Shown here one piece after another: positions 38,427-47,517 of a stretch of 64,000 bases of DNA. Numbering within the stretch: the stretch's first letter is position 1; each line of letters begins with the position of its first letter. Both the position numbers and the translations under genes were made by a program. The notes beneath the pieces were generated by a model. That model searched no databases, was not told the origin of the DNA, and was given only the letters and a program-made list of their open reading frames with translations. Source of the DNA: Thermogemmatispora carboxidivorans (GTDB lineage Bacteria; Chloroflexota; Ktedonobacteria; Ktedonobacterales; Ktedonobacteraceae); the NCBI RefSeq assembly GCF_000702505.1, contig NZ_JNIM01000001.1, forward strand, positions 1,550,001 to 1,614,000, written 5' to 3'.

Positions 38427-40118
38427 TCACCTCCTTTCAGCGGTATCGTTAGGCCACCGAAGGTGGAGAAGATGCTCGGCCTGAGTCGGATGGTTGAGCA
38501 AGCTGGACGACTGTGGGGCAGTGGCATTTTTCCATTGTATCACAGCCAGCAATGGCCGCCAGGTGCGCTGTCGCCAGCAGCCAAGCAGCAGACCGAAGGC
38601 GTAGGCGCAATCCTCTAACAGAGCGTAGCAGGCAAACGCTAATAGACCCAGACGCGGACGCAGGCGGGTGTAATCAACGCCTACGACTATGGCCTGGAGG
38701 AGGCCAACCAGCACCAGTAGTGGTGGAAAGAGCGGACTCGCTGCCAGGAGCGCGAGGGTATAGTAGCGCGTCAGATGACGACACAGGTGATAGGTGTAAG
38801 CCAGGTAGCTGCGTAGTGTGGCCTGCCAGAGCTGCCAGACTGTCAGCGGCAACTGAGCCAGTTGGAGACGCTGACGGCGGTGCCAGGCGCTGGCAGCGGG
38901 CAGCAGCAGCGCCAGCAGCGTCAGCAAGAGCGAGACACTTGCGCGCCCCGACTTGCTTGTGTGGGGCAGGCCCCCAGGCTTGCGCCGCCGCAGGCTAGCC
39001 GCCACCACAGTGCTGAAGAGCCGCCAGAGACTGCCGAGCGTCAGCACAGCAAAACTTGCCTCGCGTGGCGGGAGCAGCAAGACCCGGCGCTGCTGTGGAT
39101 GAAGCTGTTGGAGCACGGCCTCGGCAGAGGCGTAGTGCACGCGCGTCCCCAGGAACGTCCAGAGGCGCGTACGGTAGTCATGGTAGACCACGCCCTCTGG
39201 AGCGGGCCAGTAGCGGATGCGCCAGCCCTGAGCAAGCAGCCGATAGCAGAAATCAACATCCTCGCCGCAGGTCAGGGGAGCAAAGCCTCCCAGGGCCTGC
39301 CAGATCTCGCGGCGCACGAGCAAGCAAGCTGTGGGAAGATAAGTGAGCGGGCCGCTCAAGCGCACCTCCTGTGGCTGCAGGCCCATGAAGAGCGAGGAAC
39401 GGACATCCTCATAGCGTCCCAAGGCACTGCCAGTTTCATAGGCGCGGATTTGCCCGCCGACGGCGGCCACCTTTGCCTCGACGAAGAGTGGCACCAGGGT
39501 AGTAAGCCAGTCTGGCGTCACGACGCAATCGTCATCGAGGAAAGCCAGAAGCTCAGAGCGAGCCGCGGCGGCGCCGCTATTGCGAGCATCAGCGGCGCCC
39601 TGACGCCGGGCATGGTGCAGGCAACACAGTCTTATTCCGCGGCTGGCGAAAGCTGGGGCGAGACGGGCGAGCACCGCTGGCGTCTGATCGTGCGAGGCGT
39701 CGTCGACGACGATGACCTCCAGTGCGTGCACAGGGTAGCGCAGCCCAAGGAGGGCCTGCAGGCAGCGAGCAAGCTGGCGGGCGCGGTTGCAGGTAGGAAC
39801 GATCACGGAGACACCTGGCCACGAGCGCGGTGGTGGTGGGGGGCCGGCCTCCAGTAATCCTCTAGCGCTGAGCTGCTGGCAAAGGGCAGAGACCCGTCCG
39901 GGGGCCAGTCCGCTCAGGCGGGCCAGTTCCACGTCGCTGCGCTCTTGACGGCACAAGCTGAGCAATTGCCAGGCGTGCTGGCCAAGGCGCAAGACGCGCA
40001 ATGGATGGGAAGTAATGACCAGTCCCCCAGGCTGACCGTCTGTTCCCTCTAGCAGGCGCAGGCCCGGGGCTAGACGATAACAGCCCGGTGCCGGATAGCG
40101 GTAGCTCTTCGTGCTCAT
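38427..40118 (-). CDS. mftF: Mycofactocin glycosyltransferase MftF
   Basis: 563 residues. It adds beta-1,4-glucose units to premycofactocin. The N-terminal PqqD/RRE-like part (GCYRLAPGLRLLEGTDG, VITSHPLRVLRLGQHAW) is typical of MftF. The GT2 domain has VSVIVPTCNRARQLARCLQALLG, VVDDASHDQTPAVL, LAFLDDDCVVTPDW and a CGEDVDFCYRLLAQGWRI segment. The C-terminal third carries several hydrophobic helices. The ATG (40118) overlaps the stop of the upstream GxGYxYP gene as TGATG; a GTG one codon earlier is also possible. Expected to act at the membrane. Confidence 0.92.
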   Translation of the reverse strand: MSTKSYRYPAPGCYRLAPGLRLLEGTDGQPGGLVITSHPLRVLRLGQHAWQLLSLCRQERSDVELARLSGLAPGRVSALCQQLSARGLLEAGPPPPPRSWPGVSVIVPTCNRARQLARCLQALLGLRYPVHALEVIVVDDASHDQTPAVLARLAPAFASRGIRLCCLHHARRQGAADARNSGAAAARSELLAFLDDDCVVTPDWLTTLVPLFVEAKVAAVGGQIRAYETGSALGRYEDVRSSLFMGLQPQEVRLSGPLTYLPTACLLVRREIWQALGGFAPLTCGEDVDFCYRLLAQGWRIRYWPAPEGVVYHDYRTRLWTFLGTRVHYASAEAVLQQLHPQQRRVLLLPPREASFAVLTLGSLWRLFSTVVAASLRRRKPGGLPHTSKSGRASVSLLLTLLALLLPAASAWHRRQRLQLAQLPLTVWQLWQATLRSYLAYTYHLCRHLTRYYTLALLAASPLFPPLLVLVGLLQAIVVGVDYTRLRPRLGLLAFACYALLEDCAYAFGLLLGCWRQRTWRPLLAVIQWKNATAPQSSSLLNHPTQAEHLLHLRWPNDTAERR

Positions 40119-41749
40119 CACGGCTCCGCACCTTCTCCTTGTTGGGCAATGAGCTGCAACAGCTGACCCGGGGTCACAGGAGAGACCGTCTCACCCAGGT
40201 CCTGAAGCGCTTCCCAGAGGATAGTGGGCGTCAGGCGCCAGGCCAGTACATAGAGCTGGAGGAAGAGCGGACGCCGACGATGGATGGCCTGCATGCCTCT
40301 GACAAGCTGCACCAGCTGAGATCTGCTGCTGACAAGACCCAGATTGTGATAGACGGGCAGCCCGCTGATTTTCTTATAGCTTAGAAGCAGGCCACCAGCT
40401 CCTGTGAGCAGACCGCGCAGCCCTGCAGGCCGGAGAGCCTCGATGAAGGCGCGCTGGCCCGCAACGTTAGACATGCGCATGCTGGCCGGGAGCGGGAGGC
40501 CCAGCTGCTGGCGCCAATCGCCGTCGAGCACCTGTAGCAGGGTGAGACCCATCCCTGACAGCAAGCGCTGGCTATGCTCCAGAAAGGCTGGAAGCTGAGC
40601 GGTTGGCCAACGCGAAGGGAAAATGTAGGCAGCGCCGCTGGGACCAGCGATCAGCTCGTCCTGGGGGCTGGCCGTCTCCAGATAATAGGCAGCCAGGGCG
40701 GGAGCAGCCTCCAGGAGTGCAGGGGCAATCGTCCAACCGAGCGGCAATCTGCCGCGGGCCGGATCGCGCCAGAGATGCAACATACGATGTTGCGTGTATT
40801 GCAGGTTATCGCCATCACTGATCGTCAAAGAAAGATAGACACGCGGCTCCAGAGCTGGCAGAGGGCGCTCGTCCTGCTGACGGCGATAGCCCTGGGCCAG
40901 AGCCTGGAGGTGGTTGATCAGCTCTGGAGGTTGCAGCGCGTTCCAGACCTCCAGGTTGCTGCAGTGGTCGCTTGCCAGGACCGCCACGGCCCGCCCCGAG
41001 GCCAGCGTTACCCCGCTTCCCTCGTCTGGAAACCAGCCCAGATGGACGCTGCCGGGGAGAAGCTCGGCTAGCAACTCCTCCAGCAGAGGGCGCTGCTGGC
41101 CCGCAGAGGGTTGCCAGGGGCGCGAATCTAGCCAGTGGACAAAGGTACGTGTAGCCACCAGAAAGGAGCGCAGGCCGCCGGCAATTGCTGGGTCCATGCC
41201 GGCCAGAGAGCGCCGCGACCTCTGGCTCTGGCTAGCCGTGCTGGCCCAGCGATAAGCCAGGTTCTCACTCGGCCAGTGCGGGAGGCGCAGATCCTGCAAC
41301 ACCGGCTTTTCGCCGGCTGCTTGTTGCAGCAGAGGCAGCAGCTCAGGGGCTGTCACCACTCCTCTTTGGATACCGGCCAGGGTGGTTGCCACATTCACGC
41401 TGGCCGGGCGCCGCGGATCATAGATGATGAAGCCAGCAATGCGTGCCTGAAAGCGAGCGATCAGCTCTCTGAGCAGGATCTCCCCTCGCCCTTCCAGCCT
41501 TTCCAGCTCCACGGGCCAGGGAGCAATGGCGGCTTGCAGCCAGAAAAGATCATCATCATAGGTTGCAAGGTAGAGCTGCGGCTGTGGCACATTGACCAGG
41601 CCGGCCAAGGTACTGGCGGCCAGCTTGACCGCGAAGGGTGCATCACGCAAATCGGCCACAACCAGGGCTTGAGGCACTTGCCAGCGTGGGAAAAAGGCAG
41701 TCGCTGGCCAGTCAAGAGAGGACGACGCCGCGCTCCGCTCAGCATCCAT
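40118..41749 (-). CDS. GxGYxYP-type putative glycoside hydrolase, operon partner of mftF
   Basis: 543 residues. The N-terminal domain begins ALVVADLRDAPFAVKLAASTLAGLVN and includes RIAGFIIYDPRRPASVNVATTLAG. The C-terminal part has VYLSLTISDGDNLQYTQHRML, LPLGWTIAPAL and the family-defining GPSGAAYIFPSRWP. Pfam treats this family as putative glycoside hydrolases; I know of no characterised link to mycofactocin. No signal peptide is seen. The promoter at 41873-41901 sets the transcript start near 41866 and favours the ATG at 41749. It is translationally linked to mftF, so a role in trimming or sensing mycofactocin glucose chains is a reasonable hypothesis. Confidence 0.8.
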   Translation of the reverse strand: MDAERSAASSSLDWPATAFFPRWQVPQALVVADLRDAPFAVKLAASTLAGLVNVPQPQLYLATYDDDLFWLQAAIAPWPVELERLEGRGEILLRELIARFQARIAGFIIYDPRRPASVNVATTLAGIQRGVVTAPELLPLLQQAAGEKPVLQDLRLPHWPSENLAYRWASTASQSQRSRRSLAGMDPAIAGGLRSFLVATRTFVHWLDSRPWQPSAGQQRPLLEELLAELLPGSVHLGWFPDEGSGVTLASGRAVAVLASDHCSNLEVWNALQPPELINHLQALAQGYRRQQDERPLPALEPRVYLSLTISDGDNLQYTQHRMLHLWRDPARGRLPLGWTIAPALLEAAPALAAYYLETASPQDELIAGPSGAAYIFPSRWPTAQLPAFLEHSQRLLSGMGLTLLQVLDGDWRQQLGLPLPASMRMSNVAGQRAFIEALRPAGLRGLLTGAGGLLLSYKKISGLPVYHNLGLVSSRSQLVQLVRGMQAIHRRRPLFLQLYVLAWRLTPTILWEALQDLGETVSPVTPGQLLQLIAQQGEGAEP

Positions 41750-41872
41750 AGAGGGGAACAGATCCTTTCTGGGCGGAAGCCGGTGCCATCTCCTGCCTGC
41801 AGCCCCGCCGGGTGTGAGTGGGCGATGAGTGGGCAGTGAATGACACTGGCTGACATCACTTTCTGCCAGAGG

Positions 41873-41901
41873 ATTATAGGGTATCAAGCAGCCTTCGTCA
41901 A
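41873..41901 (-). promoter_or_regulatory. Strong promoter of the GxGYxYP-mftF-hydrolase operon
   Basis: Minus strand: TTGACG (41901-41896), 17 bp, TATAAT (41878-41873), a near-perfect sigma70 site. It is 65 bp from the divergent acyl-CoA ligase promoter. Confidence 0.75.
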
Positions 41902-41965
41902 GGGAAGGAAGCTCATCCTCAGCTGTTGGCGCTTCGCAATAGACAAACCCAGAACGAATGCTGTA

Positions 41966-41994
41966 TTGACCAGCTCACATCTCTGGAGTATGCT
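41966..41994 (+). promoter_or_regulatory. Promoter of the acyl-CoA ligase gene
   Basis: TTGACC (41966-41971), 17 bp, TATGCT (41989-41994). It shares ATCTCTG(G)AGTATGCT with the mftBC promoter. Leader about 150 bases. Confidence 0.65.
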
Positions 41995-42153
41995 ACTATA
42001 CAAGCCTGCGAAAGCAGCGAAGCTGAGCAGAACCTGGCTACCGCGTCGCCTCAACGTTCGGTAGCTTTTTCCTCCTGCTGTGACTACTTGCAAGAGCATC
42101 TACATTCTGCATTGCTGTTGAGACCCAGGGCCGGGTCGAGAAAGGATTGAAGC

Positions 42154-43773
42154 ATGCCAGAGAAAATGTTTGCTCCCGAGCTCTTCAGGCCTCCCGTCGA
42201 GTTCCCAGAAGTTCCCTATGATCACCTGCTGCGCAGAGCGGCGGAGCGTAATCCCGATGGGCGGGCCATCATTTACCATGACCTCAGCCTGACCTATCGA
42301 GAAGTGGTCTCGATGGTGAACTGCATTGCCAATGGGCTGTACAATCTGGGGCTGCGCAAGGGCGAGCGGCTCTGTATATTTACCCTCAATCGACCGGAGT
42401 ACACCGTTACCTTCATTGCCGCGGCCTCCATTGGTCTGATTGTCACCCCGATGAATCCCTCCTACAAAGAGCGCGAGATTGCCTATCAGCTAGAGAACTC
42501 GGAGGCCAGCGCCATCCTGGTGCAGCGCGAGTTACTACCGTTGCTGCAGGCGGTTCTGGCGCAAAAGTCGCTGCCCAATCTGAAGCATATCATTGTCACC
42601 GGCAGCCATGTCCCCGAGGGCCTGCCCCAGGCCATCCCCTTTGGGCGCCTGCTGCGCGAGTCCTCGCCGAAGGCGCCGCCGGCGGTCCCGATCGATCCCG
42701 ATGATCTGCTGGCGCTCCCCTACTCCTCGGGCACGACTGGCCTGCCCAAAGGAACGATGCTCACCCACCGCAATCTGGTTTCCAACAACCTGCAGTTCAC
42801 CACAGCACTCCAAACGACCTTCACCGATGTAGCTCTGCTCTTCCTGCCTTTCTACCACATCTATGGCGTCATGCTGACTGGTAGTTTCCTGGCCTGTGGG
42901 GCGACGCAAATCGTCATGGAGCGCTTTGATATGCTCCAGTCTCTTGAGCTATGCGAGAAATACAATGTCACCTACTACTTTGCGGTGCCTCCGATTATCC
43001 TGGCATTGGCTAACGCTCCCATCGATCTGAGCAAGCTCAAGAGCGTCAAATACATCTTCTCTGGGGCGGCTCCGCTGGCTCCGGAGCCAGCCCGCAAAGT
43101 CCAGGAAAAGACCGGTATTCAGGTGGTCCAGGGCTATGGCCTGACCGAAGCCTCGCCGCTCACTCATGCTCAGCCGAAAGATCCAGCTCTGGTGCGGCTG
43201 GAGAGCGTCGGCCTGCCCGTACACAATACGGAGCAGAAGATAGTCGACCTCGAGACTGGTACGCGTGAGCTGCCGGTGGGTGAGGATGGTGAGATCATCA
43301 TCCGCGGCCCCCAGGTGATGAAGGGCTACTGGAAGGCGCCCGAGGAGACGGCTCAGACCCTGCGCGATGGCTGGCTCCATACGGGTGACATTGGCCATGT
43401 TGACGAGGACGGCTACACCTATATTGTTGATCGCAAGAAGGAGATGATCAAATACAAGGGCTTTGGCATTGCCCCTGCTGAAATCGAGGCCCTCTTGCTG
43501 GAGCATCCTGCGGTCATGGATGCGGCGGTGATCCCCGTGCCCGATCCCGAGGCCGGCGAGGTGCCCAAAGGCTTTGTCGTCCTGCGTCCAGGTCAGAGCG
43601 TGACGCCCGACGAGCTGATCGCCTTTGTCAATGGACGCCTGGCCGGCTACAAGCGCCTGGGCTTTGTCGAGTTCATCGACTCCATCCCCAAAGTAGCTTC
43701 TGGGAAGATCCTCCGTCGCGAGCTGAAGGAGCGCGAGCGTGCCCGCCGCGCCGCCGAACAGCAGGCGCTCTAA
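42154..43773 (+). CDS. AMP-dependent acyl-CoA synthetase (4-coumarate-CoA ligase-like)
   Basis: 539 residues. It activates a carboxylic acid via acyl-AMP to acyl-CoA. The AMP-binding P-loop is LPYSSGTTGLPKGTMLTH, then QGYGLTEASPL, the ANL hinge WLHTGDIGHVDEDGYTYIVDRKKEMIKYKG and the catalytic Lys of IPKVASGKILRREL. Closest in pattern to 4-coumarate or medium/long-chain ligases. Divergent from the mftF operon and with an mftBC-like promoter, so it may feed acids produced by mycofactocin-dependent alcohol oxidation into the acyl-CoA dehydrogenase/thiolase module. AAAGGA precedes the ATG. Confidence 0.93.
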   Translation: MPEKMFAPELFRPPVEFPEVPYDHLLRRAAERNPDGRAIIYHDLSLTYREVVSMVNCIANGLYNLGLRKGERLCIFTLNRPEYTVTFIAAASIGLIVTPMNPSYKEREIAYQLENSEASAILVQRELLPLLQAVLAQKSLPNLKHIIVTGSHVPEGLPQAIPFGRLLRESSPKAPPAVPIDPDDLLALPYSSGTTGLPKGTMLTHRNLVSNNLQFTTALQTTFTDVALLFLPFYHIYGVMLTGSFLACGATQIVMERFDMLQSLELCEKYNVTYYFAVPPIILALANAPIDLSKLKSVKYIFSGAAPLAPEPARKVQEKTGIQVVQGYGLTEASPLTHAQPKDPALVRLESVGLPVHNTEQKIVDLETGTRELPVGEDGEIIIRGPQVMKGYWKAPEETAQTLRDGWLHTGDIGHVDEDGYTYIVDRKKEMIKYKGFGIAPAEIEALLLEHPAVMDAAVIPVPDPEAGEVPKGFVVLRPGQSVTPDELIAFVNGRLAGYKRLGFVEFIDSIPKVASGKILRRELKERERARRAAEQQAL

Positions 43774-43962
43774 CCCGAGCAGCAGCAGGCCATAGCAAGG
43801 GCCACCAGGCCGAGCCAGTCTTTCTGTCTACCTACCTGTCTATCGGCTTGTCCGCCTGCGCCAGGCTGCCGAGCATTGGCCAGGTCCAGGCAAGCAGCGG
43901 ACAAGGTTCATCTCGGCTGAAGCAGGCTGGTGCCGGGCCTGCAGGAGATCTTGACTGAAAAA

Positions 43963-44013
43963 CAGGGTGAGAGCGCTGGCTCCTGCCAGGAGGCCGCTCT
44001 CACCCTGCCTTTT
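43963..44013. terminator. Bidirectional terminator between convergent genes
   Basis: CAGGGTGAGAGCG (43963-43975) pairs with CGCTCTCACCCTG (43995-44007), flanked by AAAAA on the left and CCTTTT on the right, so it can end both the acyl-CoA ligase and the minus-strand membrane protein transcripts. No gene in 43774-44098. Confidence 0.8.
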
Positions 44014-44098
44014 GAGGCACCCGCGATCTGGTGACTTCCTTGTGGGCTTGTGCTCGCTCCGTGCGATTCGTGGCGCGGCAGACTCTACCAACCAGTCC

Positions 44099-45091
44099 TT
44101 AAAGCGTGCTCAGGAACATGCCACGGGCCAAAACCTCGCCTGCCAGCGTCATGACGACGATCAGATAGAGCATGCCCGTAGCCGATTGGAAAGAGCGCTC
44201 GCGCGCCAGCTTCCAGGTGAGGGCCCCCAGCACGAGCGGAAAGGCAAAGCCAAGCAGAATGTGCAGCCAACCAAGGACATCCATGCTCAAAGGACTGACC
44301 GTCGGGGCGCCAGCTGGTTTGATCGCTGTTGGAGTACCTGAGACGGCTGGTGTGGGCGTCAGGGTCGTAATGGCTGTGGCCGTAGCCTGAGCTGAGTGGG
44401 TGACGGCGGTCGAGGCTGCAGGGCTGGCCACAGTAGCACTGACCAGCGCCAGGATAATCTGAAGCACAATGGCGATCAGGACCACTGCCGTGCTGAACAG
44501 GAGCGGACGCTCGCTCAGGGCCGGGGTGACAAGATACCAGTGGCCGAGCCACATCGAGGTCATCACGCCGCCGACGGCCAGGGCCGCGATAAAGAAACTC
44601 AGGACAGTCAGGGCTTCCCCAAGCGGGGAGGGAGCTAGCGGACGGTAAATCATGCCCAGGACTAAGAGCATGAGCAAACCAGCCACTGAAGCCAGGCCGC
44701 CACTTAGCAGCCGTAGGAGACGTACCATAGAAAATTGCCCTGCTTCCCCAGCCTGCGCAGCTTTCTCTTTCCCATCGACACCGGCCCGCCGGTCCAGGAT
44801 CAGGAAAAGCAAGTAGGGAAGCTGCAGTAGCAGGAAGGCCAGGAGCGCCGGGTCGGCATAGCCAGTCCACTGCTTATCAAGTCGCAAAAAACTGTCCAGC
44901 AATGGTTGAGAGGCGAAGCTCTGCTGGAAAAGATAGGTGAGAGCGGTAAAGAGGAGGTAGATGATAGAGAAAAAGAGAAGGAAGCTGCGCCGCACCTCAC
45001 TACGCCAGTCCAGCACGTAGAGCAACAGGAACGAGCCGATGGCCAGCTCGCTCATGACAATTGAAAGCACCAGTGGGAGTGTCTGTATCAT
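44099..45091 (-). CDS. Polytopic membrane protein, unknown
   Basis: 330 residues with about eight hydrophobic helices, for example VLSIVMSELAIGSFLLLYVL, LLFFSIIYLLFTALTYLF and LLFSTAVVLIAIVLQIILALV, and a Thr/Pro/Ala-rich loop (about 230-265) before the last two helices. MTSMWLGHWYLVTP and LAGEVLARGMFLS recall quinone-interacting anchors of the NrfD/DmsC type, but the resemblance is weak. AAAAGGA lies 13 bases before the ATG. No partner genes adjacent. Confidence 0.7.
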   Translation of the reverse strand: MIQTLPLVLSIVMSELAIGSFLLLYVLDWRSEVRRSFLLFFSIIYLLFTALTYLFQQSFASQPLLDSFLRLDKQWTGYADPALLAFLLLQLPYLLFLILDRRAGVDGKEKAAQAGEAGQFSMVRLLRLLSGGLASVAGLLMLLVLGMIYRPLAPSPLGEALTVLSFFIAALAVGGVMTSMWLGHWYLVTPALSERPLLFSTAVVLIAIVLQIILALVSATVASPAASTAVTHSAQATATAITTLTPTPAVSGTPTAIKPAGAPTVSPLSMDVLGWLHILLGFAFPLVLGALTWKLARERSFQSATGMLYLIVVMTLAGEVLARGMFLSTL

Positions 45092-45735
45092 GCCGGAAAC
45101 ATATCCTTTTAGCTCGCGTCTTCCATTCGGGTGATACCGACAGCCTGGCCAACAGAGAGCAGCAGCCAGCAGCGGCCCTCACCCTGACAGATTATACTCC
45201 TCCTTCGCTAGCCGGGACAATCTGGCAGTGGGCCAGGCTGTCGTGCTCTGGTTAATCCCCTGGTTAGCCTGGCTGTCTCTCTCTACTCTGGCCTCCTCCT
45301 GTTCCGGGAGGGGAGTGTACGGCTCCGCTGGCTCTGCAACTTTTCCACCAGCCTCGCGTATTTGCTACGGCAGCGGCAGAGAGAAAGAAAGCTGGCGGCG
45401 CAACAGTAGCGTTGTATCTCTGGCTTTCGGGGTTGTGTGGAGTGAGGAGATCTGCAGCTGTAGGGCATGCAGGATGGCGGGATCTCCTACCGTCCAGGTC
45501 ACTCCAGGTAACGGGCATGGAGCCAGGGGAAGCAGAAGCTCTCTGGCTGTTAATCACTAAAGGCCAGGGGCTGAATGAAGGAAGTCCGCTCAGGCTCAGG
45601 GGCGTCTCCTGGTGCCCTCTGACGGGCGAGCACGAGAGTTGTGGCATTGAGGGCTATTCCGAGAGCGAGGGGGAGAAGAGGAATAGCTTTTGCTGAAGAA
45701 GTAGAAGAAGATGGACGCAAGGGAGAGAATCGGCT
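45092..45735. other. Intergenic region with no supported gene
   Basis: Divergent spacer of 644 bp. Open frames up to 110 codons on both strands lack RBS and family features. It should hold promoters for the two flanking membrane protein genes, but none stands out by eye. Confidence 0.4.
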
Positions 45736-46788
45736 ATGAGCCAGCAGCGCATGATGTTCTCACCAGATGAGGAGCCACAGCCGGCGGGTGAGGAGCAAGC
45801 CCAAACCGAGAGGGAGCCGCGCTATACTCCACCTTCTTTTTGGGACGCCAGCTATGAGGCCCACGCGGCTTTTGGGAAAGTGCAACCAGGCTCTTCTTCG
45901 CTGCCAGCCTGGCAGCTTGCTTTGATAGTCGTTGTTGTCGTCATCATCGGTAGTCTCTTTATCAGCTATCTCAACAACCTCCTTGGCCTGGGGCTCGCGC
46001 TGGTTGCCCTTATCGTGCTGGGGGGCATTGTTGCCTTCTGGGGCTTTAGGCGGGTAGTCACCCTGCCTGTCAGCCGCTTCGAGGTCACCGGGCGTCCGAC
46101 GCTCACCGTTCGCAATCCGGCTGGCCCCATCTCCATTCATCGCGGGGAGAGCCACACCAATACGATTGAGATCCTGGCAACCAAGTATCTAAGTGGTCTC
46201 TTGGGCGAACGCGACGAGCTGGTCGTTGACTGCCAGCAGAGGGAGAACACGGTTAGCGTTGCTGTCTCGGGCCTCTACCGACCTTCCTTTTTGCCCGCGA
46301 ATCTGGGCTATGTCCGACTGGATATCTGGGTGCCTGCGGTCTGTGACCTACAGATCGAGGGCAACGCTGGCTCTGTCCAGGTCCTGGGTGGTCAGGGACG
46401 GCTGGCGGTCAAGACGAATGCTGGGACAATTACCGTGCTGCAGGCCACACTTGACGATCGATCGAGTCTGGAGACCGATGCTGGCACCATTACTGTGCAG
46501 CAGAGTCGGCTCTGCGGACAGGTTTACTGCCACACGAATGCAGGTGCTATCTCCTTTGGCGGGACCCTGGAGCCCGGGGGGCAGTATCAGATGACGACGA
46601 ACGCGGGTACAATTGATGTTACCTTGCCGCCTGACACGCCGCTGCTGCTTGCCGCCTCTTCCAACCTGGGTGGCGTGACCAATGAGTTCGGACAGGCCCC
46701 TGTCGGCGCTCCTCCTCGGGCCCAGCTCCAGCTGCATACCAATCTTGGCAGCGTAACAGTCCGCCGCGCAGGGCCACCTGTTCCCTGA
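45736..46788 (+). CDS. Membrane protein with DUF4097-like beta-helix domain
   Basis: 350 residues. A soluble N-terminus of about 55 residues is followed by two helices (WQLALIVVVVVIIGSLFISYL, LGLALVALIVLGGIVAFWGF), then a repetitive beta region. Repeats of the form xTNAGTITV occur (GNAGSVQVLGG, KTNAGTITVLQ, ETDAGTITVQQ, HTNAGAISFGG, TTNAGTIDVTLP, HTNLGSVTV), typical of DUF4097/adhesin-like right-handed beta-helices. Function unknown; often linked to envelope stress systems. GGGAGAG precedes the ATG. RidA follows 90 bp downstream. Confidence 0.8.
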   Translation: MSQQRMMFSPDEEPQPAGEEQAQTEREPRYTPPSFWDASYEAHAAFGKVQPGSSSLPAWQLALIVVVVVIIGSLFISYLNNLLGLGLALVALIVLGGIVAFWGFRRVVTLPVSRFEVTGRPTLTVRNPAGPISIHRGESHTNTIEILATKYLSGLLGERDELVVDCQQRENTVSVAVSGLYRPSFLPANLGYVRLDIWVPAVCDLQIEGNAGSVQVLGGQGRLAVKTNAGTITVLQATLDDRSSLETDAGTITVQQSRLCGQVYCHTNAGAISFGGTLEPGGQYQMTTNAGTIDVTLPPDTPLLLAASSNLGGVTNEFGQAPVGAPPRAQLQLHTNLGSVTVRRAGPPVP

Positions 46789-46878
46789 ACATCTCAAGTC
46801 CCTTATGCTCGCGGGCTTGATTGCTTGATCATAAGCAGCGTTTTGAATAAAAAGTGAGAAGAGAAGGAGGAAGACAAA

Positions 46879-47286
46879 ATGAGCCACTTAGAGCGTCAAA
46901 TCGTTTCCTCGGGCTCGCCCTACGAGCCAGTCATCGGCTTCGCGCGGGCGGTCCGTCTTGGAAATATGATCGCCATCTCGGGCACTGCCCCACTTGCCCC
47001 AGATGGCAGAACAGTGGCGCCTGGCGATGCCGCTGCTCAGACGCGACGTTGCCTGGAGATTATTCAAGCAGCGCTGGAGCAGCTGGGCGCCGATCTCTCG
47101 GCGGTGATGCGCACCCGTATCTTTCTAACGCGCGCAGAAGACTGGGAGCAGGTAGGCCGTGTTCATGGTGAGTTCTTTGGCGCGGCGCGTCCAGCCTCTA
47201 CTATGGTGCAGGTGGCGCGCTTGCTTGATCCCCAATGGCTGGTAGAGATTGAGGCCGATGCCCTTCTCCCGGGGGGTGCTTCGTAG
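46879..47286 (+). CDS. RidA family protein (YjgF/YER057c/UK114)
   Basis: 135 residues. RidA proteins hydrolyse reactive enamine/imine intermediates from PLP enzymes. Core motifs: RLGNMIAISGTAPLAPDG, CLEIIQAALEQLGADL, VMRTRIFLTR and RPASTMVQVARLLDPQWLVEIEADA, where the Arg before PAS and the Glu of EIEA match the substrate-binding residues. Strong RBS (AGAAGGAGGAAG). Confidence 0.92.
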   Translation: MSHLERQIVSSGSPYEPVIGFARAVRLGNMIAISGTAPLAPDGRTVAPGDAAAQTRRCLEIIQAALEQLGADLSAVMRTRIFLTRAEDWEQVGRVHGEFFGAARPASTMVQVARLLDPQWLVEIEADALLPGGAS

Positions 47287-47517
47287 GGAGATCGGAGGAG
47301 AAGAAGACCTCACAGGAGGCGCTGCCCGGGTTGCGGCGTAGCCCAGATTGCGCAAGCTGAGCAAGCAATTGACAGCGAAGCAACAACTTCCCTAGACTTA
47401 TAGCGCAAGAAGCAGGTGAAGCCGGCAATCTGCCTGCTCTCGCCCTTGACCGGCAGACCTGAGCAAGGCCATGACCGTGCGCCTGGTGCGCGCGGCCTGT
47501 GTTGGGAGGAACCCCTG

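Noticed and set aside
41750..41887. Longer start (TTG at 41887) for the GxGYxYP gene
   Set aside because: It would lie upstream of the predicted transcription start and overlap the -10 box region.
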